Origin: Petunia secreta | Taxonomy: Eukaryota; Streptophyta; Magnoliopsida; Solanales; Solanaceae | Assembly (NCBI GenBank): GCA_029990175.1 | Contig: JARKIP010000017.1 | Span: 27,763,001 to 27,827,000 of the forward strand | Direction of reading: 5' to 3' | Length of the DNA stretch: 64,000 bases | Notes under the pieces: model-generated | Database searches by the model: none | The model's input: only the letters and a program-made list of their open reading frames with translations | Told to the model about the DNA's origin: nothing | Program-made: the position numbers and the translations under genes | Shown here: in pieces, positions 45,409 to 56,902 of the stretch | How positions within the stretch are numbered: the stretch's first letter is position 1 | Layout of the letters: every line of letters begins with the position of its first letter

Positions 45409-48400
45409 CTAATTCAACAGAAAGAGAAATGGAAAATAACAACCTCAGCATTCTCAATAAGATAAATGGGGTTAATGCATTATCCAACACTAAGCGGGTA
45501 CATAGCCAATTTATATTTGCTTAAGAGGGTTAGTAATATGAAGATCCAACTTACATTTGTTTAAGAGGGTTAGTTATATAAAGATATTGTGCGATGAACT
45601 CCTTCTAACCTTCATGCTAGTTCACCAAAAATTTTCTTAACTGTAAAATTTCTCACCATATACAAATTAACATAAAGTTATCATATTAATTCAAAAAAGC
45701 TAATTCATCAAAATATCATATATTATTCTTCATGATATCAAACCTTCTCACCACTAAATGAGTTAAAGTATTTAATTTGTTCATAATTATTTATATCTTT
45801 TCTTATAATCATAAGACGAAAACCTCACGCGGAAGATAATATATGGATTTAGTTATCAAAAGAAAGATTGTGTAGTATTAAATTTTTCTTGACATCAAAT
45901 ATAGACTTGTGAAACCATATGTGATGTATTACCCCCAAAACTCACCTCCAACTTTTATGAATCTTCAAATTCTGGTTCGCTACAATAGAAGTTATTCATC
46001 GAGTATCTACAAATGAGACTCAAAATGAGAAACTCCAAAAGCTAGTCTAAAAAATAACGGATTAATGTAAGCTATTATATTTGTAAAATGGCAGTAAGGA
46101 AAATTTATGAACTAAGAGTGTTTGAAACAAACTGGAATTTGAGATAATGCTAAAATCATATCATCGAAGTTGAATTGGTTTAGAACACATTTTCTTTTAA
46201 ACTTACCTCTTGTATTAGATAGGAGATTGTCAATTTAAAATCAAAACGGTTGTCTGGTTTTCCTATATCTTCCTTGCTAGCTAATATCTCAACCTGGAAC
46301 ACAAATAGTTATCACAAAACTATAGGAAACTCCAATAAGCTCCAAAACTCACTCTTCCTAGAATCTATACATTAAAAATAAATAAAACCTAAAGTTAGGC
46401 ATCTTGGATGTAATTCCAGAGAACTAATGTTAAACATCAAGGCCTTAATTGTTTGGTAAATCAATTCAAACACCGATACTTTACTGAGTAAACTCTCAGA
46501 TAGTTCATTCTAAGGACTAACACAATTCGTTCAATGTTTAGAACTTCAGTACTTGAATTAAAAAATCATAGTTCTCATCTCCATCAGACCACTTCTATTA
46601 ACTTCCAATGCAACTAAAACTTGCAATATATTTTTATAGCTAATCAAAGTAAATCCTAAAAGGACCCAGATCTATAGAGAAATTCCAATAAGATCATTTA
46701 AACAATCATCATATTACGCAAGCATTCAGGAGAAAGAAATTGATAGGGGGCTTACTTCAAAAAATCTTAGTTGAAATGAAGAAGCTTTGTACTATGCTTC
46801 CTACCATTAAAGCAGACATCATCTACTTTCATGCTTCAGATCATACAATTTGTTGGCATCTCCTTTCCATATCCATCAACCATAGTAAGTAAGTTGTGTT
46901 GTTGGATTTACTTATCTTTCAATCTCTTGAAAACTCTTTCCATCTCCATAATAAGTCACGCATTTTCAAATACCTTATTCATGTTCGACATTGTGTACAT
47001 GGAATACCTTATAAAAAGCAATAACAATATCAAGTTTCAATTTAAATAAATAGATAAAGAAACTTCGCAATGCAGCCAACTATACAAAATCAATGCCTGG
47101 AGTACATTATAATTAAAATACGCCATCATCAAGGCAAGATCCTGGTAGTGAATAAAAGTTCCCTAAGCATTGGCTACTCAAGCTTGTGAATTCTATATGT
47201 TATGAAATGGTCATTCATATAAAGTCGAATTCAACTCACATGACAACTATCAAATGCATCGACTATTTAGCTCACCCAAAAAACATCAAGCAGATTGCTT
47301 TAGGAAAGGAGTTGTTTACAGGACATAAAATTGTGAAATAGGTTGTATTGAGAGGGAAATATTTTTTTCCTAGAGAAAATACAATTACACATTTCAAAAT
47401 TTATTTGACAAATGACTACCATAGCTGCACTCCGCCATCAAATGGACCATCAATATAATTCATAATGCTAAAGATACTGACGAAGATGGAAAAGTAACAT
47501 AAATCTCCCTCTATAATCAGTTTTTAAATAATCATCAAGATAGATATCATCTAGTACATAAGAAAAACAAAATACAGTTTGGCCAAGTATTGGCTTATGT
47601 CATTCCATCTTTGAAATATAACTCAAACAGTAGCAATCTCAATAGCAATCTTCAGATAGTACTGCTTTCAAAGCCAAGTAATACCATGGCCAGTATGTTT
47701 AATTTGCGGTCTCAAAAAGACAAATTTAGGAAGTGTTTGCCATGTACCAGTTAAGATTCTATATGTAAAATACTAAGACAGGTAATTACGTACTAAAGAA
47801 TTAAAGCATTTCTTGACATGCATAGCAAGAAGATAGATTATTTAGATGATCCTCCCATATCCAATTCTTATATTCAAAGTAGATAAACAAATTTCCAAAG
47901 GAAACCAACTGTTATGATTGACATACCTCATCGTCGAGGCAAGTTCCCAGAACCGACTATAAATAAGGTTCGAAATCATCGGCTAGTCAATCTGGTGAAT
48001 TCCTATTTCCATAAATATGATCGTGAATATATAGTCAGATTGGACTTAGAATTTTCACAAGACAAAAATCTAGATATCAAACGATACTTCTTTTTCAGAA
48101 ACACCACATGTGTGATTCACATAAAACACATCGAGTAGATTCTCACACTCAATGAGTTGTCATTGGACATAAAATTGTGAAATAAGTTGCATCGAGCGGA
48201 AAATATTATATTTTCTGGAACAAACTCAATTTGATACACATGTATGAACCTACAGAAACACACAATATTCTGAAATAAATATTTGTCATGCTCAATCATG
48301 ATAAAATTTGTACTTTTTTGTAGAAATACGAAAAATATATAAATATGTACCAATAGACGGTTTCTAAATTTCATGAATACATGGTCAACGTTTTAAACAA

Positions 48401-49361
48401 TAATTAGGAAATGAAACGTACACCGCATCTTAAAAAGAATGAAAAAAGGAAACATAGTCATGTACTTAGAAGAAATAAATGTTTATGGGAAGTTGGAAGA
48501 CAATTCATAGAGATGTAAACCATCCACTACAAAAGTTACCTTTTCTTTTTAGAATTGTAATGCATATAGGAATGGAAGTTTATTTTAGTGCTTCTCCTTG
48601 GTTTATACTTGCAAAGAGTCGAAAAGATAAGAATAAATATTTTTTTACTATCAACAATCTATACATTAACAGACATGCCCCTAAACATATTTTCATGAGA
48701 AAAACAGATTATGACGGATAGTAAACTTCCAAATACACAAAGGAACTATTTAAAAGGAAGAAGACAAACTTGTTTATGAAGAACCTAATTGCATATATAC
48801 TTCATCATCGCCTTTTGCTTTGACATCTAAAATAATTCACAACCCATAATCACAAACTCTACCAACAAATTTTGTATTTCTTGGAAACGTAATCTACTGA
48901 CTGACGAACTAAGTATTTTTAATTCTGTGTATGAAGTAAATCAAAGAAGAGGAGGTTAAGTTTCATTTTTTGTTATGGCCTATGGAGAAGAATTCCTCAA
49001 ATTGTAGAAAGCAAAAAGGAGTCTATAGAAAAACTTATTCATCCTACTACTATTTAACCGTGGGAACTGGTTGTATGCAGTAACTTTTTTTATTTTTTTA
49101 TTTTCTTAATGATAAAAACGGAAAAAATGAGACTTATTTCAAATGCCAATTTACCACACCGTGCTTAAGCTTTACAAAGATAGTTACGTTTATTTAACCA
49201 CAGTGTGTCACTTTTAAACCATTTAAATTTCGAAATTTAAAATTTAATAACTAATGTAACTAATAACTAAATTTTGTCCTAAAAGGGACACATGTCATAA
49301 AATTAGGCTTACACTTGGCTAATTATTAATGGCTACTACATTCCTTTTAATAATATATAGA

Positions 49362-49549
49362 TGTGCATCAGAGTTAGGAGGAATAGGAACCTCTTTGATT
49401 TTATTTGTACTTTATAGTAGATAATAGACAGGATATATGTTTAGGTGAGTAGGCTGCATATCAGAGAAGGGTACAAGCGATTGGTGGCACTTGGCTTTGT
49501 AACGAAAAACATGGTGATTAATAAAATTCTTTAATTGCCAAAAAAAATG
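49362..49549 (+). mobile_element. LINE 3' tail, segment 4 of 4
   Basis: This is the 3' end of the LINE. A few codons finish the ORF (stop soon after the Helitron). The untranslated end contains GTACAAGCGATTGG and CTTGGCTTTGTAACG, then AATAAAATTC close to a short A-run at 49540-49547. The target duplication CAAATTATT follows. Confidence 0.75.
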
Positions 49550-49558
49550 CAAATTATT
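49550..49558. repeat. LINE target-site duplication, right
   Basis: CAAATTATT, paired with 11791-11799. The true length may be 8-10 bp because the poly-A boundary is ambiguous. Confidence 0.8.
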
Positions 49559-50621
49559 AAAAATTTATATTTTGTGCTTTGCACGAACTAGCGCGTATGT
49601 GTATTATAAGTTTTTATGCATATATGAATTAAATATAAGATTTTTCTCTATAGGTTATCGTGGTATTTAACTAAAAATATTTTAAGACTTTAGTAACCAA
49701 AAAAAAAAACTCTATCTTTCCAAAAGATTGATTTCAGCTTGTACATATAAAAAAATGAACAAACTAAACTAAAGTAGCTTTTAGCCTCTCTTTTTTTCCC
49801 TAAAAATACTTATTTTTTAGACGTCAAGAAGAGAAATGTTTATTTTGTTACACACTTAAAAAAATTCAATTTTTTGTACTAAAAATTACGTATCCAAAAG
49901 AAGAACGCACAAAAATAATTATTATGAAATTAAAATTTTGTATATACTAAGGAGAGTATGAAATAATGCACCGAATATAAGATTTCCTTTTATATTATGA
50001 AAATATCAGAAAATCATAAGTTAGTGTTCAAAATTTTGAAAAGATACAATCATAAAGAATATTAGGTTGAGAGAAAAAGAAATATTTTTATACATTCTAT
50101 GCATTTGGGAAGGTAAAACATAATTAACTACAACAAGAGAGAATGAAATTCAAAATTTGAACCTTTTTTTTTCCATGAAGGATATAATGGGCACAAAAAT
50201 AATAGAAAGTGTCTATTATACCCTCAGTCCCCTAGTGAAATAACTTAATATCCCCATAATGTCCGCGAAATGTATGGTCAAATATCATTTTCTATAAATA
50301 TTAATCCCTCTATTCCACAAGGATGACATGATTCGGGTTTTGAGAGTCAAATGAGTTTTTCTTTGACCGTAATATTTAACTTAACTGTCCTTTGTCAAAA
50401 TTCACGGTCAAAGTTTAGAAGTTTGATCCTCAAAATTGGAATCAAATCATTCTTTGACTTACAAAATTCAAACTGTATCATAATTGAGAGGGAAAGGGTG
50501 AATATAACTCCAAGAATCGTAAGGCCAGTTCTTTTCAATGGAGTATAATATACAAAACTATTAAGTGGTTAAATAAATTCCTACAGATTTTCTTTTTCCT
50601 AAGTTTCTCCATTAGAAATTG
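49559..50621. repeat. J11 unit 2, region 3' of the gene
   Basis: Non-coding, AT-rich, parallel to 55159-56227 of unit 3. Both share GTGCTTTGCACG/GTACGAATTAG-like sequence, a CCCTCTATTCCACAAGGATGACA motif and, nearer the gene, AATATAACTCCAAGAATCGT. No gene is visible. Confidence 0.7.
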
Positions 50622-51074
50622 CTACCAGCACTGATCAGTCTCCCAATTTCGAAAAGTATAGTGGGGGGAATACAGACTAACTATACTACTCCGAAACACG
50701 CGCCGATCATAATCGGCACACTTTTCATGATCTGATAGCGTACAATAAGCAGCATGAATCTTCATGAACTCATCTACTGACATGTCCTTTGCAGCAACAT
50801 CTGGATGATAAACTCTAGCTAATCTCCTATATGCTGCCTTGATATCCTCGCTCGTTGTGTTCATCGAAATTCCAAGAGTTTCGTAAAACGAACCCGCCGG
50901 AGACGTAGAAACTGACGGCGTTGATGTGATGGTGCAGGTTGTCGCAAATGCGTCGGAGAAGGAAGTAGATTTCTGCTGGAGTTTGATGAATGACGGCGGT
51001 GAGAGAATGGGACAGTCGCTAAAGAAAAATGAGCTGGACGTCGGCGATAGCGGACGGAATGAAGTGGAAATCAT
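50622..51074 (-). CDS. J-domain protein, plastid J11-like
   Basis: This is the only intact host-type gene in the window, 150 codons from the ATG at 51074. I prefer this start to the in-frame ATG at 51227 because the extra stretch is not transit-peptide-like, includes duplicated promoter sequence, and lies at or upstream of the TATA-like element. Residues 1-60 are Ser/Thr/Pro-rich with few acidic residues, as expected for a chloroplast transit peptide. Residues 62-127 form a complete J-domain: FYETLGI at the start, HPD at 90-92 and DYDRRVF at the end. There is no Gly/Phe-rich or Cys-rich region, so it is a type III J-protein. The length is close to the small plastid J11 proteins. In that family the HPD loop stimulates stromal Hsp70. 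Two sister copies in the window are pseudogenes. Confidence 0.85.
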   Translation of the reverse strand: MISTSFRPLSPTSSSFFFSDCPILSPPSFIKLQQKSTSFSDAFATTCTITSTPSVSTSPAGSFYETLGISMNTTSEDIKAAYRRLARVYHPDVAAKDMSVDEFMKIHAAYCTLSDHEKCADYDRRVFRSSIVSLYSPHYTFRNWETDQCW

Positions 51075-51084
51075 TTTTGAGAGT

Positions 51085-51165
51085 ATAAAATAAGATTTGA
51101 TAAGAATGGTAATATGGAAAGAAATAAAATAAGATTTGATAAGAATGGGAATATGGAAAGAAGCT
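51085..51165 (-). repeat. Two tandem 43-bp repeats upstream of the J11-like gene
   Basis: ATAAAATAAGATTTGATAAG plus AATGG[T/G]AATATGGAAAGAA occurs twice in a row between the start codon and the TATA-like motif. It is absent from the pseudogene copies, which carry a deletion there. It may lie in the 5' untranslated region. Confidence 0.85.
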
Positions 51166-51169
51166 ACGC

Positions 51170-51180
51170 ATATATATAGA
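51170..51180 (-). promoter_or_regulatory. TATA box of the J11-like gene (putative)
   Basis: The minus strand reads TCTATATATATGC about 100 bases upstream of the ATG. It is kept in both pseudogene copies (about 570-582 and 56612-56624). Confidence 0.5.
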
Positions 51181-51185
51181 GAGAT

Positions 51186-52364
51186 TATGTTAGGGATATT
51201 TTGGACAATAGGTATAACTGCACGCACTCATTTCGGCTTAATCTATTGAATATTTCTTTAAAAAAAATCTAATTCAACTTATACCAACCAATAAATATGT
51301 GTCATTTATTTATGAATATACACTATTATCGGTCAACCATTGTTAATATACATTCACTATTAATTGCTTCACTTTACCATAATTAATTGTTATGATTAAA
51401 TGTAAACATCTGGTGTGAATAAATTTTTATCCATCTATCTTCTCACTTCTCAAAATTCTGAATATGTCTAATTCTATATTTGTCATTTGATAGTCTTTAT
51501 CCCTTTGGATGCAGACATAGCATTGAACGTAGGTACACATTCTTTTAGGCGTGTGAGGATAGGTGTGGGTATTTTTCAATAGTGTATTTGTTTTCATGGT
51601 GTATTTTCTTGCTTCTTACCTTCTTTATATACAACAAAATGCAGTGTGGATAAACTTTACACATCTATCTTCCTTCTTCTCAATCTTCTGAATATGTCAA
51701 GTTCGATATTTTTAATTTGATAGTCTTTATCCCTATGGATGCAGACATAGCAATGAACGTAGGTACACATTATTTTAGGCTTGTGAGGTTAGGCGTGGGT
51801 ATTTTTCAAGCATTAATAACCTCATAAATATGTGCCATACTGTATTTGTTTTCATTGTGTATTTTCTTGTTTCTTAGCTTCTTTATATACTACAAAATGC
51901 ATGTTATATTCCCAAGTTTGCAGTATTTGCAATGACTATTTGTTGTAATTGTGTAGAACTCCATTATTTTAGACAAATCTAAAATCTTAGCTAAAACAAT
52001 AGAGTTCCAACTCTATATTTATTTTTATTTCCTCTTCATATGCAATTATTTCAACTTGCACGTGATTTTACAGACAGTTTAAACAATTTTTCAAAAAATA
52101 AAGAGTACTATATTTCTACAAATGTTACGTCCATTATTACAATATAGGAGTAATAATAGCGACAATTATATTCTGTATCAACTATATTGGTATAATCCTG
52201 GCACGAACACGTGTCAACCGAAGCGTAGAATTTAAATTGTCAGTCACACAGAGTCTCGTCATGCGACCATCAAAGATATGATTCGAAGCTACATCATCTG
52301 AGAAGGAGAAAGCTTGGAGTGTTCGAGCGAGGCAACTCAAGACAATCCATAACTGAAAATACTC
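51186..52364. repeat. J11 unit 2, upstream region with tandem duplication
   Basis: Non-coding. Segment 51413-51640 (TCCATCTATCTTC, GATAGTCTTTATCC, GAACGTAGGTACACAT, GTGTGGGTATTTTTCA) is repeated at 51650-51900. Units 1 and 3 carry the first part of this region, then an LTR element entered at TTTTAGGCGTG. The intact (empty) insertion site is near 51551-51556. Confidence 0.7.
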
Positions 52365-55155
52365 AACGATCTAACATTCATGAGGGGAGCAGATTAAGGG
52401 TCTCCCACAATCAGGTCGTGGGAGATGTGGCCTTTTTAGTATTAAGAACCAGGAAGGAAGTTAGGTCAAGTTATCGCATAGATGAGATATCATAGTCAAG
52501 CAATGTTTCATTCAGAAAAGCAACAATACAAGTTTTATGTTTGTGGACACAGAGAAGGAAATTAGGTGAAGTTTCCATGACATGATTGGCTTTGAATTAT
52601 AGACCATACAAATGATCGAGCTTATAAATATTAGAGTAACATTGACAGTATTAACATTTTTATTCTATCAAAGCAATGGAAATTAGTACTCCTATATCTA
52701 AATGTCGGCTAACTGTGTTGAAATAAGGAATATTCTTAACCAGTAGTGCATGAATGGTCAACTAATGTGAGTTGACGCTTAAAATTGATAGCAATGAAAA
52801 TCACATTGCATATATACGGTACCTTTCACAATCCTTTACCAAACGTACACTTATTGCCTTCTATGAATCAAATAATCAAATACTACTTGTATTGTCTTTC
52901 AAAAACTGAGAAAAGCTATAAGCACCCTCTTCAGCTTTGAATTACATTTTCAGTACTATATACCCGATCTTTGAAGTGTTCTATTACTCACCTATAGTTC
53001 TAAGTGGAACTAAAACATTCATACGTGCTGACGTGACTGAGGAGGGTATTTCATTTTATGCCACGTTAACTAAGGTCTTTTGAGGGGGACGGGGGGATAG
53101 ATCTTGGATTTGTTGATTTTATCGATCTTGACCTTGCCTTTTCTTAATGGCAGAATCAAGTTGTTTATTCTTTTAAGGGTAGACTAATACTAGTGCTTGA
53201 TATTGGTTAGGATGAATTTAGCGTGAAACTGCCACACATATATATGTGCAACATATTACATATACTTAATGGAGTGTTTAAAGTTAGATTCTACGTTAAG
53301 TCTAGCTAGAACATTTTTTTCTAATAATTTCCCCCTTCCATAGAGACACTCCATGTGATGATGCTTTGCTTGCTTTCTAAAATTCATGCACCAACAGGCA
53401 TGCATCAAGTAAAAATGAACTAAGGCTCTTTATACTAAAATAAAGGGAGCATCAAATAACACCATGCCCTAATTAAATGATCAAAAATATCTTTTGATTT
53501 TGATCCAAGCGGATAAGGATCTGGTCAGATTAGCCCATTTAGTGGGTGTCGAATATTAAACTATCCATATAAATTCAGATCTAATATTTGTTAAAGTTTT
53601 AAAGAATTTTACGTACCCATATGTATATACTTTACGTCAATCGTACTGAGTTAAAATGAACAGATTAACAAAAAAGTTGTAACATCACTACTTGCTGTTG
53701 CAACTAATTTAACAAGTCTTCTTGACAAAATTAACCGTCCCTTTCCTTATATATTAACATATTCACCTTTTTATGGTCTCAATACGTTGAACAATTAAAA
53801 TAAATATATAAGTACATTATTCTTAATATTGATGTATTAGTATATTATTCTTACTATTGAATACATCAATTTAATTTGAATGAGTACTGAATTTAGTTAA
53901 TATTATTTTTTTCTTGTAGGTGTGTCTCGTAACATATTAAAATTTTAGATGGAAACATAAATGACCAATTTTCACGGTAGTAAATTTGTCAATGTTTTGA
54001 AATTTAATTATTCATCGAATTACGATAATTTAATTGACTATGTAATGGGTATATATAATACACGCTCTATATATTTCAAACTTATTCCTCTGCAATTTTA
54101 CACACACACCATTTATAAATATATCAGTAAAAAATCGTAATTCACTTATTTTCAGACATACCCCTACACAATATAACAAGAATTACGTGAGAACAAAAAA
54201 AAAATAAAAAATAAATTTATTATGGAATTATTATTATATATAAGACAATATATTATCAAGAATAAATAAAGATATCATTAATCAAACCACTAAGTGACTA
54301 TGCATTGTGTAAAATCATTAGAAGTAGGAGTAGAAGTAGTTGTTAGTGTGTCTCTACATTCTTTTTGTTGAACCTCTAGATAATCTCGCTTGCAGTGTCA
54401 ATCAAAGTCATTTTAGTCCCATGTTCATATTTTTTGCCTCGTTTGATGGGTCAACAAAGAATAAACTAAAAAGCATGACAAATGTTATTGCCTGATGGGT
54501 CAACTAACATCTTAGGAATTGAAGACAAGACGTAATTAAGTACAGTTGGAGTGAACCTGTTGATAAATGAAGTTATTCCAACATAATGGCAACTATTGTG
54601 ATATTGTAATCCAATGTTATGGATTTGAACCTGGCAAAAGTGTGCCATCTAACCTATTCTTTCAATTACTTCGTATTACTTTTGCTACGTAGCGTAGTTT
54701 CTAATTTTGAATATATTATCACTGATAATAATGAGTTTTGATTTTTCTTATTTGATCCTTCAATTACTCTTGATATGTAGTCAAAATTCTTATTTGTTAT
54801 ATGTTTTCATTGATAGAAATGAGTTTTGATTTGCACTGAAGGCACTTTGGAGGACATACAACTATGTACAATAATATATACACATAATATTTTCAATAAA
54901 GTTAGGTAGTCTATTTTCCTCTATAAGGATATTTTTTTTGGTCAAAAAATACAATTTGTTATTCAACCAAATTAATAAGATAAATAAGGATATTATCTTA
55001 GTTCTAGTTTAGATGTGTCACGACTAAGAATGTTATTTAGAGCTTGAAATAAGATACTTTTTCGTTGTTTTTAGGTTGGTGACAATTCATATTAAATTTA
55101 ACTTTGAGTTATTTTACTCACTTATTAAATTTAATATAGATGAATATGTAAATTA
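52365..55155. repeat. J11 unit 2, distal region
   Basis: Parallel to 9899-11790 of unit 1, with an extra stretch of about 850 bases (about 53160-54020) missing from unit 1. No gene, RNA gene or transposon ends were seen in it. The end of the unit (GATGAATATGTAAATTATTAAAAATTTAT) is also the start of unit 3. Confidence 0.75.
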
Positions 55156-56902
55156 TTAAAAATTTATACTTTGTGCTTTGTACGAATTAGCATATGTGCA
55201 TTACAAGTATTTGTGCATATATAAATTAAAATATAAGATTTTTCTCCATAGGTTATGGTGGGATTCAAGTAAAAATGTTTTAAGATTTTCCTAACCAAAA
55301 AAAAAAATTATCTTTTCAAAAGATGGATTTCTGCTTGTAATATAAATATAAAAAATGAACAAATTGAAAAACTTTTCTAATATATCTTTTAGCCTTTTTT
55401 TCTCCAGAAAATACTTACTTTTAGACATCAAGAAGAAATATATTTTTTTTTGTTACACACTTAAAAAATAATTTAAATTTTTTATACTAAAAAGTGACGT
55501 ATCCGAAAAAAGAAATCACAAAAATAAATATCATGAAATTAAAATTTCATATATACTAAGGCGAGTATGAAATATGCACTAAGTATAAAATTTCTTTTTA
55601 TAGTATGAAAATATCAGAAAATTATAAGTTGGTGTTCAAAATTTTTAGAAGATACAATCAAAAAGAATATTAGGGTGAGAGAAAAAGAAATATTTGTATA
55701 CATTCTTTGCATTGGGAATGTAAAACATAATTAACTACAAATAGAGAAAGAATGAAATTCAAAATTTTAACCCTTTTTTTATGAAGGGTATAATGGGCAC
55801 AAAAAACATAGGAAGTGTCCATATACCCTCAATCCTCTAGTGAATTTAACATAATTATCCCCATTATGTCCACGAAAAGTATGGTACAATATCATTTTCC
55901 TATTTATATTAGTCCCTCTATTCCACAAGGATGACACTATTCGGGTTTCGAGAGCCAAATGAGTTTTGCTTTGACCATAATATTTAACATCACAATTCTA
56001 TGTCCAAATTCACGGTCAAAATTTAAAAGTTTGATCCTCGAAACTCGAATCAAATCATCCTTAACTCACAAAATTCAAACTGTATCACATAAATTGAGAG
56101 TGAAAGGGTAATATAACTCCAAGAATCGTAAGGCCAATTCTATTTAATGGAGTATAACATACAAAACAATGAAGTGGTAAAATAAATTCCTAAAGATTAT
56201 TTTCTTAAGTTTCACCATTAGAAATTGATACCAGCACTGATCAGTCTCCCAATTACGAAAAGTATAGCTGGGGAATACGAACTAACTATACTACTCCATC
56301 GGCTCCGAAACATGATCGGCGCGCTTTTCAGGATCCTATAGCGTACAATAAGCAGCATGAATCTTCATGAACTCGTCTGCTGATATGTCCTTTGCAGCAA
56401 CATCTGTATGATCTACTCTAACTAATCTCCTATACGTCGCCTTGATCTCCTCGCTCGTTGCGTTTCTCGGAATTCCAAGAGTTTCATAAAACGAACCTGC
56501 CGGAGAGATAGAAACTTATGACGCTGATGTAATGGCGCAGGTTGCCCCAGAGGCCACGGAGAAGGAAGTAGATCGTTGTCGAAGTTTGATGAATGATGGC
56601 GGTGAGGCTACACATATATATAGAGAGATTATGTTAAAGATATTTTTGACAACAGGTATAACTGACCGCACTCATTTCAGCTTAATCCGTTGAATATTTC
56701 CGTAAAAAGATCTTGATTCAAGTTATACCAACCAATAAAGACGTGTTATTTGTATATAAATATACACTATTATCATTCAACCATTCACTATCAATTACTT
56801 TACTTTACCTTAATTATTTGTTATGAACCTATGAATGAGTGTAAACATCCGATGTAGATGCGGATATAGCAATGAACGTAGGTACACATTATTTTAGGCG
56901 TG
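55156..56902. repeat. J11 unit 3, left part
   Basis: This third copy of the unit contains the pseudogene at 56228-56604. From 56042 on it is far closer to unit 1 than to unit 2. The non-pseudogene parts are AT-rich without genes. It ends at TTTTAGGCGTG, where the LTR element begins. Confidence 0.8.
56228..56604 (-). pseudogene. J11-like DnaJ pseudogene, unit 3
   Basis: This is nearly the same sequence as 187-562. It shares the 5' deletion (no start codon), the TAA in the linker (near 56515-56518, from GAAACTTATGACG on the plus strand), the HPD-to-HTD change (CATCTGTATGATC near 56401) and the lost terminal stop. Private substitutions exist (for example ACGTCG against ACGCCG near 56434), so the two pseudogenes have diverged a little since duplication. 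The parental family is the plastid J-domain protein at 50622-51074. Confidence 0.85.

Larger units (their letters stand above)
42663..49361 (-). mobile_element. Helitron, 6.7 kb, likely non-autonomous
   Basis: In the minus sense the element starts TCTATATATTATTAAAAGG (right edge, 49361) and ends with a hairpin (42675-42689), a short AT spacer and CTAG at 42663. It lies between host A (42662) and host T (49362), the classical A/T insertion without target duplication. Both ends match plant Helitron structure, and removal rejoins the LINE. The interior is AT-rich. I found no Rep HUH motif or helicase, so it probably moved with foreign enzymes. The interior contains a coding-like fragment at 45228-45408 and internal repeats (about 47270-47400 and 48160-48240). 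Confidence 0.75.

Noticed and set aside
47914..48138. 74-codon frame in the Helitron as a captured gene
   Set aside because: No recognisable motif and biased AT-rich codons; its sequence is part of an internal non-coding duplication.
50622..51227. Start of the J11-like protein at 51227 (201 codons)
   Set aside because: The added 51 residues span the duplicated 43-bp repeat and reach upstream of the TATA-like motif; the start at 51074 gives a standard transit peptide.
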